This document shows, piece by piece, positions 1 to 11,400 of a stretch of DNA of 64,000 nt (positions are counted from its first letter, which is position 1; every line of letters begins with the position of its first letter). The position numbers were made by a program, and so were the translations under genes. The notes below the pieces were generated by a model that was given only the letters and a program-made list of their open reading frames with translations, did no database searches and was not told the origin of the DNA. The stretch is taken from positions 558,001 through 622,000 of the forward strand of contig OZ023188.1 in assembly GCA_963995505.1 (NCBI GenBank), given 5' to 3'. This DNA comes from Hypericum androsaemum (taxonomy: Eukaryota > Streptophyta > Magnoliopsida > Malpighiales > Hypericaceae).

Positions 1-93
1 AAAAGAAACTAACTAGCTAAATTGTATGAGCACTTCTAACTAACTGTTACAACATTGCAGAAGAAAAAATAAACTATAATAGAATCAGTCAAA

Positions 94-290
94 CTATGAT
101 AATGAGACCGGAATCTTCTCCTTGACAGGATCAAACGTCCCAAACCTGATCGTGGAGAGCAAGGTATGGGAGTTAGTTGGCAGCTGGTTGACTCTGTTAT
201 GTGAGCGAGAAGGTCGGGATCCAACTGTATACTTTGACATTGCTCGAACTGAAAACCACTCAGTGCTGTACTCAAACACACATCGTGCCC
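94..290 (-). CDS. possible C-terminal coding exon of an unidentified gene
   Basis: The minus strand is open here and ends with ...KEKIPVSLS and a stop near position 94. The composition (serine, arginine and proline rich, with FGTFDPVKEKIP near the end) looks more like coding sequence than the surrounding AT-rich DNA. The gene would continue beyond the left part of the window or through introns that I cannot place. I do not recognise the family. It could also be a chance reading frame. Confidence 0.2.
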
Positions 291-419
291 ATTAATCTAA
301 ATCCCAAAACGGCTATGATTTTTGTAAAAAAAGGAATAATGTGCTACTCGTTTATACCAAACTACCGCAATTTTTTACGAGGTCAAAAGAGAAACATTAT
401 TTTAGTGTAGCTCAGCTTA

Positions 420-1732
420 GAAACCTTCTTTTTACTGTAGCTCATCTTGGAAGCAATCATGGGGCAGTACAAATCCTTTTGTGACGGGCTTCTAGAATAA
501 TCTTGGTCCTTTGGGCCTTCAATGACCGAGTTGTGACTTCCGCAAAGTTAACCCGTGATACTATGGCTTGGTAGCGTTAGGAGAAAAAGAGGAGGAGGCT
601 CAATTAATAAATGCCACCAACATACAGATGCATCCTCTAAAAAAAAGACAGATGTATGTGCGGCTATCTTTTCCCCGAACAGATGTGCGGCTATCTTTTC
701 TCCGATCAGACAACTAATCTAAGTTCGAATTGAGTGAAATTTTTGATAAATAATAAAATTCACATATTTAACAATGTTATATGTATAAGAATTTAAATTA
801 AAACATCTTAATTAAACTAAAATAATACAATAGATATTCATTTGAGTGCTTCGGCCATCTTTGACAACAAAAATAAAGAATAAGCGGGTGTGAAATAACT
901 GCTGGGTGTAGAAGTCACGTCACGTCACGTTCACGACGGCCTTTTTCACAATTAAATGCGTACAGTTGCTGCGACCCCCACCAACTACCAAGTTGTCAAT
1001 AAATTGACGGGTAGCTTGTATCCGACCGGGTAAATGGTAGAGGATCACATCACGTCTCTTCATTTTCTTTTTGAAACTACTTTTTGATATTTTCACGCGA
1101 ATTATTCTAATTTCGAATCTTTTGATTATACCAACTATTATATGTTACATTGGATTTATTATCTTGAAATCTAGTTGACTTAGAATAAATTATTTGTCGT
1201 TTGATCAAAATACTCGTTAATATAAAGTCCAAATCTTTAACTAAACTAAAACAAAGCATTTGTATGTTGTGTACAATGAATATGTTTATTTTTTACAGAG
1301 GACCGTATTGAATGTGTGAGAACATGCAATATGGACAGATCAAAGGAGAATCTTTGGAATCCCCAGACTCAAGAGTAAACTAAAAATAAAAGCACGAAAA
1401 AGGGCAGCCAAGTATTTGGTGTGGCTGCCACGCAAGACAGAGTGAGAAAAATATCCCAGGAAAAAAAATCAGAAACACAACCACAACCACAAAATGTCGA
1501 TGTCGGCCCCCGAGTGCTTCGTTGTACCCTCCCAGATGTCGTGGTTTCGATTCGCAAAATCCTTATCTTCTTCCCGTCCGCTCCACACGAAAAAACCTAC
1601 TCTCTTGGCCCTTTTTTACAATATTATTTATCGATAAACCAATCATTGATTTCCTCCCTTTAATTGCATCTTCACTTCCCCTTCGGACCCTTTCCTCTTT
1701 TCTCTTCCCTTTTAGAACATATTCTTAGGAGG
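420..1732. other. intergenic region and presumed promoter of the B-box gene
   Basis: No coding region is recognised. The interval holds one dispersed AT-rich repeat copy (about 720-832). A pyrimidine-rich stretch just upstream of the B-box start codon (about 1655-1725) suits a plant 5' leader. The G-box-like CACGTCACGTCACG run near 915-930 could be a bZIP or HY5-type site, but that is only a motif match. Confidence 0.4.
720..832. repeat. dispersed AT-rich repeat, copy 1
   Basis: This copy has the shared order of blocks: a TTCGAATT-type start, a run like TTTGATAAATAATAAAATT, a centre like ATATTTAACAATGTTA, and an end like TTAAACTAAAATAATAC. The same order recurs at six other clear places in the window. 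No coding potential is seen. The class is unknown, and a SINE-like or MITE-like origin is possible. Confidence 0.35.
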
Positions 1733-2794
1733 ATGAAGATACAGTGTGATGTGTGCGAGAAGGCTCAAGCAACGGTGATATGTTGCGCAGATGAGGCGGC
1801 CCTGTGCGCGAAATGCGACGTAGAAGTGCATGCAGCTAATAAGCTGGCCAGCAAGCACCAGCGGCTCCTTCTTCACTCCCTCTCTACCAAGCTCCCTACC
1901 TGTGACATCTGCCAGGTAATTTTCTCAATTCATATACGTCTTGTATCATCCAGGATTTCCTTCGATTTTTAGTGGGACCATTTCTCGAATCGGATAAAAA
2001 TTTTGAAAGGTAGTAAAATTATTGTAACAAGTATTTAATACTGATGCGTACAAACTTGAGATTTATTTAAGTTAAAATAACATCATCGTTAGTTCATCCA
2101 AGTGCTTCGTGAAGGGTTTGTTTTGTATAATATGTTGTTTGTTAACTACACAGGAGAAGGCGGCTTTCATTTTCTGCGTGGAAGATAGGGCTCTCTTCTG
2201 CCGGGATTGTGATGAGCCCATCCACTCAGCTGGCAGTCTTTCGGCCAACCACCAGCGGCTTCTGGCCACCGGGATCCGAGTGGCTTTGAGCTCCAGCAGT
2301 AGTTGCTCCAAGGAACCCGAAAAGAGCTGCTCCGAGGAGCCACCTAGCCAGAGTGGCCCACAGACTCCATCCATGAAGTTGCCTATTGCACAGCAACCAT
2401 CCAGCTTCACGTCGAGCCCGTGGGGCGTGGACGATCTGCTTGGCTTCTCCGACTTCGAATCATCTGCTGACAAGGTAGCTGATATGATTGTTTGTATCGT
2501 CTCACTTCGCGCCATGTTCGGGATTGTGTTAAGAGAATGTCACTGAAATGTATTGTCTCTGTGTTGCAGAAGGAGCACCTTGAGCTTGGAGAATTCGAGT
2601 GGTTGAACGATATGGGTCTATTCGGCGAACTTCCTCAGGAGGCTTTAGCTGCAGCAGAAGTACCGCAACTACCAGTGCCATATTCTACCAACACCGCCCC
2701 GTACAGACCCAGTAAGTCGAGCATGCCTTTCAAGAAGCCGAGGATCGAAATCTCCGACGAAGACGACTTCTTCACCGTCCCTGATCTTGGTTGA
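1733..2794 (+). CDS. B-box zinc-finger transcription regulator, BBX24/BBX25 (STO/STH) type
   Basis: Three exons, 1733-1915, 2154-2474 and 2570-2794, join in phase 0 and give 242 residues, close to the usual length of this group. Two B-boxes lie at residues about 5-42 and 57-94 with the Cys/Asp/His zinc ligands visible (CDVCEKA..., CDICQEKA...). Exon 1 ends exactly at the CDICQ of B-box 2. The middle is Ser/Pro rich. The C-terminus carries the basic KKPR segment and ends VPDLG, the Val-Pro motif through which this group is known to contact COP1. There is no CCT domain, as expected for class IV BBX proteins. By family knowledge it would act in the nucleus in light signalling with HY5 and COP1. 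BBX24 and BBX25 are too similar to separate here. Intron 1 contains a dispersed repeat. Confidence 0.93.
1984..2089. repeat. dispersed AT-rich repeat, copy 2, inside B-box intron 1
   Basis: The sequence runs TCGAATCGGATAAAAA, then AGGTAGTAAAATTATT, AACAAGTATTTAATACTGATG, ending in ACTTGAG...AAGTTAAAATAACATC. It closely matches the copy at 27871. Its place inside an intron shows that the family can insert in genes. Confidence 0.4.
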
Positions 2795-3278
2795 ACTCCT
2801 GCATACTCTCCGCCAGACCGAGTTCGGAGAGTCCAGCGTACTGCCTGTCTTAGGCCAGTGTGGCTCAAATGCTAGTTTTGTGGGCTTCTCTTATGTATTT
2901 TGGTACACAGAACAGTACACTACAGCCAAGTATGCGCCATGTAGTAAATTAGTTATTAAATCCAAGTTTAATTTCTTCACTCTTCAAAAAAAAAAGGTAC
3001 TTTCTCCACTGGATGATGGAATCATCCCAATCATATATGCGATAATGTCAGTATTCCCTCTTCGCTCATGAGATGTTTTGATTCAGTCGACCTGCCTTGA
3101 ACGATGACAACGAAATCCAGATCCGAGGGTCTACTTGAATCCAGGCTCGACGGGTCCAAACTCGTTGGCAAGGGAGCAAAATTAACTGAGACAATCACTA
3201 GTGTAGTCAGATTATGTACGAAGTTGCACAAAAGCTTTACAAATACATCAACAGTCTATCTCTACAGTAATCCTTATT

Positions 3279-4530
3279 TCAGAAAAGCCAATTGACACTG
3301 ATGTTGCCGAGCCAAATGAACAAGGGGGCCTGAGCCAGAGCAATGAGGAGCAGGAGATAGTGATGCCTGCTTGAATCGTAAGTCCGAACTTCAGCGAATA
3401 GGACTCTTTTCATTGTCTTCACTAAGAAAATTCCCGAGCATAAACAGGTCCACGGCATCAAGAAGTAGTACGAGTATCTGAATAACATCCTCCCGAGGAC
3501 AGCGAGACAAATGCCAGAAAAGGTATATCCAGCATACGCAACAATGTCCAGCAAAGGTGCCTCCCCACTACCCAATGAAAGTATTGATGCTTTGAGCAGA
3601 GTGACTTGTAGAAACCAGAAAAGAAACCCTTTGCCTATTAGCCAATACACAGCTTCCGGACTAAACCTACAATCAAAAACATGAAAGAAACATTGAATAC
3701 AGATACAAAGCTAAAAGATCTCACACGCCGAGTATCCCTTGAAAAAATTAGCGTGTCTAACTTAATTTAAACAATTGCTCGTGTAACATATTACATAACC
3801 AAAAAGAGACTACAAAAAAAGTTAGTAAAGAATGCTAACAAACTTTGCATCATAGCTTAAAGAGAGAGGGAAGAGGCCACTTTGCTAGATACGATAAACA
3901 ATCACTCCGAGTCAACTGTTGAGCTGAACTGGACTTACTTTCCATTAAATCCAAGAGTTACGGCAGCAAGAACAACATAGGTACCGAAAGCCATGAGTGG
4001 GATGTACAAGTCGGGAGCATTTATATCGTAAATAGGAGGTTTATAGGACAGCCTGCCACCAACAGGCTCGGTAATCCTTGTCCAGTGACCCTAGAGAGAA
4101 CCCAGACGTGTAATAAGTACAAAATGAGATAGAAGAAGTCGCACCGAAAGGACAGAAGCAAGATGTTAGGAACTCACTCTGTGCAGGAACGGAAGCAGAA
4201 CAACTTTCAACTTGTTCCTCACGTATTGATCGTTGACTTGGAAATAGTATTGCCGATCAGATAAGTATCTGGTTATCTGATAAAGTATATGATAAACAAG
4301 GAAAATATTAACCTTTTTCATTTCTGTGTCATTTCCTTCTAAATAAATCCACCACCAAGAGAGCAACTTACATTGCTTTGCACGTACTCGGAACTCGAAC
4401 CAAGAAACTTTTCCCCATAGGCTCCAAGCAGATCAGAACCAGCGCCATAGAATGCGTTCCCGAAAGGGTTAGGCTGAGGGATCAAAGGAGGCCTAGGTAC
4501 CCCTGTATGTGCACCAACGTTGTTATACAT
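3279..4530 (-). CDS. YIF1-family integral membrane protein of the early secretory pathway
   Basis: The coding exons on the minus strand are 4372-4530, 4178-4276, 3939-4090 and 3279-3666, giving 265 residues, the usual size for plant YIF1B-like (HRF1) proteins. The first 75 residues are Pro/Gly/Asn rich and cytosolic ([20 protein letters not shown]). A conserved block with [19 protein letters not shown] comes next. After it are about five membrane segments, including [34 protein letters not shown] and [22 protein letters not shown]1 pairs with YIP1 and works in ER-to-Golgi vesicle transport; this role is known for the family, not shown here. The start is the ATG at 4530, just after a splice acceptor (CAG at about 4552), so at least one 5' UTR exon lies upstream near 4800-4960. 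Donors and acceptors keep phase throughout. Confidence 0.9.
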
Positions 4531-4960
4531 GTCTGTCTGTCTGTCTGCAATCTGGAAAACAAACAGCAAAGAATACAAGTGCTGAGCAACAAAATGAAAC
4601 CCGGCCACTATAGCGAAATACGAAATACGCGCATCGGAGTTGGAATTGTCCAAGAACAGCTTCTTGAATCAATAAGACAGATAGCAAATAAAACACTCTA
4701 ACAGAGCAAGACGGTACATCCAAGTCCCAACCCGAAACGAAACGAATCGAATCCCTTGAAGGCCATAAGAAACCTTAACACCCCCCCTCCTTTCCCCGAG
4801 GCCCATCACTTAAGCTATAGAAACACGAAACCCTAAATTCAAAAAAAAAAAGGCCTTACTAGGAGAACGATGCACCTCCGACCGAGAAGAAGCTTTAGTG
4901 TCGCCGGATCCGAGAAGAAGCTTCTCCTCTCCAATAATATCTCCAATCACCCGCCCGCCT
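4531..4960 (-). other. 5' leader and promoter side of the YIF1-type gene
   Basis: The acceptor CAG at about 4552 lies 22 bases before the start codon, so the transcript has a leader intron. The leader exon probably lies near 4850-4920, where AAACCCTA-type and purine-rich leader sequence is seen on the minus strand. A duplicated AAGAAGCTT-type segment (CGAGAAGAAGCTT at about 4881 and 4910) is present. Confidence 0.4.
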
Positions 4961-5219
4961 TCGTCTTCTCACTCTCCAATAATAAGCTTTAGTGAGTGGA
5001 CGCCAGATTGTACCGCTTTCGAAAGTATCTCCTTTTCTTAACCACTACGTTGCCGTTGCGCTAATAGAAAAACACCGACTCCTCCTCTCCTCCTCCTCCT
5101 TTTGGAAGCCCAAACTTATGGGCGGGCCACTGAAGCCCACGGTGGAGCCGAATGTTAGACAGAAGCCCACTGTTAAAGTGCAACTATTGATTGGATTTTT
5201 TGGTAGAACTATTGATTAG

Positions 5220-5529
5220 ATTATTAACACATTCTTTTAACTTAATCAGTCTCAGTTTATTTTTTGAGTACACAACGGTATTAAATATTTGTTAGAAAGA
5301 TTTTTATCACCCTTAAGTACTAGCCGACTCGTCCCACCAAAAAAAAATTATTAACTAATTCGAACTAAGATAAATCTATGTAATAGACCGGACACCCGTC
5401 GTTACAAACCAAAATAAAAACTTAATACTGTGTTAAAAATTGTTGAGGGATCTTCCTTTCAAAATGTCACTCTCTAATCAAAGCTGGATTAATGGAGCCA
5501 CTGGATAACCGATGATATAAAAAAAGATA
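5220..5529. other. AT-rich spacer without a recognised gene
   Basis: The stretch is AT-rich with no coding region recognised. It leads into the long inverted repeat of the transposon nest. Confidence 0.5.
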
Positions 5530-5642
5530 AATTATCTTCTAGTCCTGATGTTTGGTCATTCTTCCTCTCGGGTCTCTGCATTTTAAAAATTGATTTTACC
5601 GTCTCCCGTGTTTGGTTAAAGCTCCCCCTTAGGTCCCTAGCA

Positions 5643-6478
5643 TAGGGATGGCAATTAGACCCTTACCCTGAGGGTCTACCCTGATCCAGACCCGAAGGGT
5701 CCAAGACCCGTTGACTTTGACCGGGTCTAGACTCTAATCCTGCCCGGATCCTGATATTTTAAAAGGATAAGGGCATGGGTATGGATCTATAGGATCCTGC
5801 CCTGATCCTACCCGAATTTTTTAAAACAAAAGTTCAAAATAGAGGAAGCGCAAAAAGAAAGACAAGATAAAAGGGCCTGATATTTACATCAGTTACAACC
5901 CCACCCCCGACCAAAACGTTCCCTCAACCTCAAGAGGTAAAGAAGAGGGACCTATAAATTCTTGTAGGCAATCAAGAAAGTGAGCAGCGATTGATTGTGA
6001 ATGATCAAGGCATCCGTCCAAATGATCCACTCTTGGACATGAAAGAGCACAAAATACAGGAGAAGCTCATTATCGTACCTCGCCTCATTGAAGATAATAC
6101 CATTACGAAGCAGCCACATGCCCCAAGTAATAGCAGCAAAAATTACAAACCAAATTCTCAATTTTAACTTACCCAACTTCAACTTTTTTTTTGATTTATT
6201 TTTTTGGTTTCTTTATATTGATATTTTTAATGAATGAAAATGTCTCATTGCTATTTGAAAACTATCAAAAGATAATTTAATTTTAAAAAATTAAATATAT
6301 TAAAAAAATACGGACCCGCGGGTCGCCCTGATCCTGCCCGATCTTTTAGGACCCAGATCCTGCCCGAATCCTTATTTTTAAAGAGGATAAGGGTAAGGAT
6401 CTGGGTCTATCATTTAAAAAGATGGTAAGGATCTGGGTCCTATAGATCCTACCCGGATTGTGCCCATTGCCATCCCTA
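5643..6478. mobile_element. hAT-like non-autonomous element with 8-bp target duplication
   Basis: The ends are perfect 13-bp inverted repeats, TAGGGATGGCAAT at the left and ATTGCCATCCCTA at the right. An exact 8-bp direct repeat, CCCTAGCA, flanks them at 5635-5642 and 6479-6486. An 8-bp duplication is diagnostic of hAT elements. Behind each end lie subterminal blocks rich in GGGTC, GATCCTGCCC and their complements, on both strands. The element is 836 bp and has no transposase. It carries a LINE-derived fragment in its middle. It sits in the left arm of the long-TIR element and is therefore younger than it. Confidence 0.85.
5952..6182 (-). pseudogene. fragment of a LINE reverse transcriptase tail (zf-RVT-like) inside the hAT-like element
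   Basis: The minus strand encodes a 76-residue stretch with AAITWGMWLLRNGIIFNEA followed by an amphipathic segment. This resembles the W..W..RN...F pattern at the end of plant L1-type RT proteins (zf-RVT domain). Nothing of the RT core is present. It lies wholly between the two hAT ends, so the element appears to have acquired it. It is not likely to be expressed as a working protein. Confidence 0.5.
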
Positions 6479-6872
6479 CCCTAGCACACGTTAGCAGCTT
6501 TTTTTCATTTTTGGTCAAAGAAATGACCAAATTACCCTTAAACAAAAAATAAAAAATTATCTTCTTCAACTTTTCACCAAAGAACACCAAAAATAAAAAC
6601 CAACCCAAAACACAAAGATCAAAACATAACCAAGAACAAAAAACTAACCAAGAACAATATCATCCCACTTCATCTTCTATCTCAACCTTTGAACCAAACT
6701 ACGATGGTTTAACAAAAGACCATCAACATCTCGAATGACCCAAGCAAATTTTTGGGGACCAGAAGATGGTTTAACAAATGCCCATTAACAAATAGAAAAC
6801 CACCTTCATCTTCCCGAAAAGCCCAAACCTTTCGCCTAATTTTAACAACAATTTGTCAACCCTAATTAAAAC

Positions 6873-7325
6873 TGAAGGGTTTCATGCATATACATAATTA
6901 ATGCGAAACCATAATATTTAACGAACGAATCATTAAATCGAAATAGCCATATTAAAGTATTTACCTCTTGTAGCGCAGTCCGATCTTCGAGAGGTATGTC
7001 ACAGGATCGAGGGAGGCTTGTCACTGGTCGTCCTCGCTCACGTACACGAAGCGGAGATCGGGTTTCACCGCCTAAAAGCCTTGAGAGTCTCATAGAGAAA
7101 AAGCTACGTCTCTTTTTCTCTGGTGTGTGTTTTCTATGTTTCTCCCCCAGAAAAAATTCCTATTCCGTATTAATAGAGAATTCTGGGAGGAGAAAGGGGT
7201 GGGAGAGTTATTACGTATAACAAACTCTCCTCATCCAAATCCCTTTTTAATTTAAATTAAAACTAAAAGATATCCAATATCTTTTATTTAATTTAATAAG
7301 ATAATCATGGGTGGATAATCCTTCA
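6873..7325 (-). repeat. Copia 1 3' LTR
   Basis: It starts TGAAGGGTTTCATGC and ends GGATAATCCTTCA, with the terminal inverted repeat TGAAGG/CCTTCA. It has the same length as the partner at 14684 and differs at only a few positions seen by eye. The purine tract of the element, read on the minus strand as GTGAGTGGGAGA, abuts it at 7326-7337. Confidence 0.93.
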
Positions 7326-7337
7326 TCTCCCACTCAC

Positions 7338-8409
7338 ACATGATTGACCATAATCAATCTATTCTCTCATTTTCGCGTTTGGCAGATAGGCCGTGCGACC
7401 AGCATACATCGAGTGCACTTAGCTAAACCCAAGAGCACATAGTGGCCACTTGGATGATAGCATCTCGATTAGCACCTCCATCGTATATAGTATGCATTAC
7501 CCTAGGTCTTATCTCACAATCATTGTTTCTCACATGTGATTTCTGAAATAATCTATTCGTGTTCACTATTGTATTGCTCTCAATACAATAGGCATGCCAG
7601 TGAACCACGAACCTTCTAGAATGTGATCGATAGAGAACCTTCTCCTTTAACGATATTTCTTCCATCATGATCCAGCCAGCTTTTCCAGTTAGCCTTGCCA
7701 GGTCGAATCATAACCATGACCCTTTAAAGACTTTCCAAGCTAGCGGCACTGAATCATACTTCCAAAATATGTTAAGGATCATAAGGGTAGAGTTCCAAAA
7801 ACCATAGTTTTCGGAGTTAGTATCACACTAGGGAAATTAAAATCACTTTTTAATAAATTGATTTCCCATCCAAAAAGGTCGTAAAAACACACATGACATG
7901 AACCATGTGCTATGATGTTCTTTCCTTCAAAAGGAGCGCATGTCTCTCACTAAAATACCATACTAGAGTATCAGCCTCGATGTTCACGAACAATGGCTTT
8001 AGTCTACCCAAAGACTACTCCGGGCTATCAAGACAGAATTATGGTAAGTTCTACTTATTTCTTACCATTGGATTCCATATAATCCTAATAAGTTCCGAGA
8101 ACTTATTTAATGCAGCATCTATTGCATGCACCATCAATAATCTTGCACTTTAACAAGTCTATTTCTTGTAGTTAAGCAAGACGGCATTCATATTTTAGAA
8201 CAGGCACTCGAATGATGTCCTAAAACTGCCTCATCTCAATCAAGAATCAACCCATTGACTCCCACTGAGGTAAACACCCGTGTGAGTGGGCTATTTTTCT
8301 GTCCGACATGCATTTAAGTAAATGTTACAAAATAACATTCACACATTATGTATTGCTGAAACAACTTTACTTTTATTGAATAACAAATTCATTACAATAT
8401 GAGCATAAA
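7338..8409 (-). other. Copia 1 3' non-coding region with conserved hairpin
   Basis: No convincing ORF is present. Several blocks match the same region of Copia 2, for example GCCAGGTCGAATC, GACTTTCCAAGCTAGC and ATCATACTTCCA. A hairpin with CCCACT at 8261-8266 and AGTGGG at 8285-8290, loop GAGGTAAACACCCGTGTG, is kept almost perfectly in Copia 2 at 44803-44832. The function is unknown; RNA 3'-end or packaging roles are only guesses. Confidence 0.6.
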
Positions 8410-11400
8410 CTAACATCTTCGCAAACCCTGGAACCTGGCATGTTTCACAAAAATATCTCTAGATAGGTCCTTAGTCATCGGATCTGCTATCATATCCTGT
8501 GTAGGTATATGTGTTATGCTCACTTCCTTACACGCAACCATATCCCTAACAAAGTGATACTTGATATCAATATGCTTTGCTCTGCTATGAAATCTAGGAT
8601 TCTTAGCATAAGCTATCGCAGTTTGATTGTCACAAAATAAGCTCACTGGTTCTCCTGCGCTGGTTAAGGATAAATAGTTTAAGAACCTCTTCAACCATAC
8701 TGCTTCTTGCACAGCAGCTGCAGAAGCAATATATTCAGCTTCCATAGTTGACAGGGAGACGCATGTCTATTTCTTGCTACTCCATGAAATAGCACCCCCG
8801 CCTAGCAAGAAGACATATCCAGATGTGGATTTCTTCTCGTCCACATCTCCTGCCCAATCGGCATCAGTGTACCCTTTCAGCGTTAGGTCTTGACCTTGGT
8901 AACACAGTGAGTATCCTGCAGTCGTATTCAAGTACTTCATAATTCTCTTGACTACTTTCCAATGTGTTCTTCCTGGATTAGATTGGTATCTGCTTACTAT
9001 CCCAACAGCATAGCAGATATCTGGTCTTGTACACAACATTGCATACATGAGACAACCCACCGCATTAGCATAAGGGACATTCATCATATCCTGTTTCTGT
9101 TGAGCTATTTTTGGACACATTTCTTTGTTCAGATTATGACCTTTGACAATTAGGACATATCTGGGATTACTGTCATTACTGTTGAACCGTTTTACTACTT
9201 TACGGATATATGTCTCTTGAGAAAGAGACAATAGCCTCTTCGAACGATTCCTCGAAATCTTAATTCCGAGCACGTAATCAGCTTCTCCCATATCTTTCAT
9301 TTTAAAGTTGGACGAAAACCAAGCTTTGAGCTCGTTAAGATATCCCAAGTCATTTCCAGCCAATAGTATGTCATCTACATATAATATAATTATGATAAAC
9401 TTTTTACCTGAGCATTTAATATAGACACAATGGTCTTCGTCTATCATTTTAAAATCATACGACATGATAGTGTTATGAAAATGAATGTACCACTGTCTAG
9501 AAGACTGTTTTAGGCCATAAATTGATCTCATCAATTTGCAAACTTTACGTTCGCTGCCTTTTTGGATGTAACCCTCTGGTTGAACCATATAGATTTTTTC
9601 ATCCAATTCTCCATATAGAAAAGCAGTCTTAACATCCATTTGATGTAGCTCAAGGTCCATATTTGCCACCATAGCCAGAATAATCCTGATGGACGTGGAT
9701 CTTACAACAGGTGAGAAAGTCTCATCATAGTCAACCCCTTTCCTCTGTGTGAATCCTTGGGCAACTAAGCGGGTTTTGTACCTTTCGATACTACCATCTG
9801 CTTTTCGCTTAATTTTGAGAATCTATTTATTCCCAATTGCCCTACGCCCTTCAGGCAGGTCAACCAGTTCCCAAACATGATTTTTCTTCATGGAAGCCAT
9901 CTCTTCCTCCATTGCTTTAGCCCATTCATTCTTCTCGGGAGATGATAAAGCATCAGAGACATTCTCAGGTTCATTATCATCTTGTAGGATAGCTAAAAGA
10001 ATCTCACTTGTATCATTATCTGTAAATGTCAAGAGAGCATCTTCCGCACCTTCGACCTCAAATCGTCTGCGTAGAATACTTGTTCTTTTAGTTCTACGAA
10101 TTTTTGTACTCCCACTGGAATTCGGAATCGTACTCCCACTAAGATGATGATCATATGGATCACGAACTTTCGGATCAGTTGGAGGTGGTAAATCATGATC
10201 TTCCTCCTCCATTATTCTCCCACTCGGAGGGAGAGATCCAGATGATTCTGTCTCATCAGTTTCATATAGGGTAAGATCTTCACTTACCTCTCCCAATTTC
10301 GGAAAATCATTTTTCAAAAATGTGACATCTCGTGATTCAAATTCTGTCACTTGTCCATTTTCATGTTTGCCCACGAACACATATCCCTTTGATACTTCAG
10401 AGTATCTAATGAAGATACTCTTCTTACCTCTCGGTCCTAATTTATCAAAATTATTGGAGGTAGTATGGACATAAGATGCACACCCCCACGGTCGTAAGTA
10501 GCTTAGATCGGGCTTCCGACCTGTCCACAATTCGTAAGGGGTGGTAGTGACAGACTTGGTGGGCACACTGTTTAGAACATATGTGGCAGTAATGAGTGCA
10601 TCTCCATAAAATAATATTGGTAAATTTGCTTCTGCCATCATAGATCTAACCATGTCTAGAAGGGTCCTATTCCTTCTTTCTGCTACCCCATTTTGTTGAG
10701 GTGTGCGAGGAATGGACAACTGATGTTCAATTCCTTTTTCATCACATAGAGTTTTAAACTCATCGGAAAGATACTCACGACCATGATCTATTCGTAAGGC
10801 CTTGATCTTCCGTTCTAATTGATTCTCAGCATAATTCATGAAGGTCTTGAAGCAACTCAATGCTTCAGACATGTGAGAAATCAAATAGATTAGACCATAC
10901 CTGCTATAGTCATCTATAAATGTGATGAAATAATAGGCTCCATGCCTAGCCCTCACATTCATTGGACCACAAATGTCTAAATGAATTAATTGTAACGGAT
11001 AGTCGGCTCTAGTTCCCTTACCAAATAGTTTTCTAGTCGATTTTCCTTCTAGACAACGTTCGCAAGTAGGTAAGATAGCCTTTTCCAAGTTACCTAATAG
11101 TCCTGCCTTAGCTAGATGATTCAAGCGATCTTGACCAATATGGCCTAATCTAGAATGCCACAACACAACATCATCCTGAGATGGTGGCGTGGTAGTGACC
11201 ATGGAAAAACTTGTTCGAGGTAAATCACACAGATCAACATCTATAATTAAGAAACCATTTGATTGATAACCAGATCCATAAAAAATATGTTCCAAAAATA
11301 GCTGAACAGAATTGTTCTCAAATATCCAACGAAAACCAAGAGACATTAAAAATGAAACTGAAATTAAATTTCGACGAATCTCTGGAGCGTATAGCACATC

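Noticed and set aside
2072..2515. 147-codon minus-strand frame across B-box exon 2
   Set aside because: It is the complement of a well-supported B-box exon and has no family resemblance.
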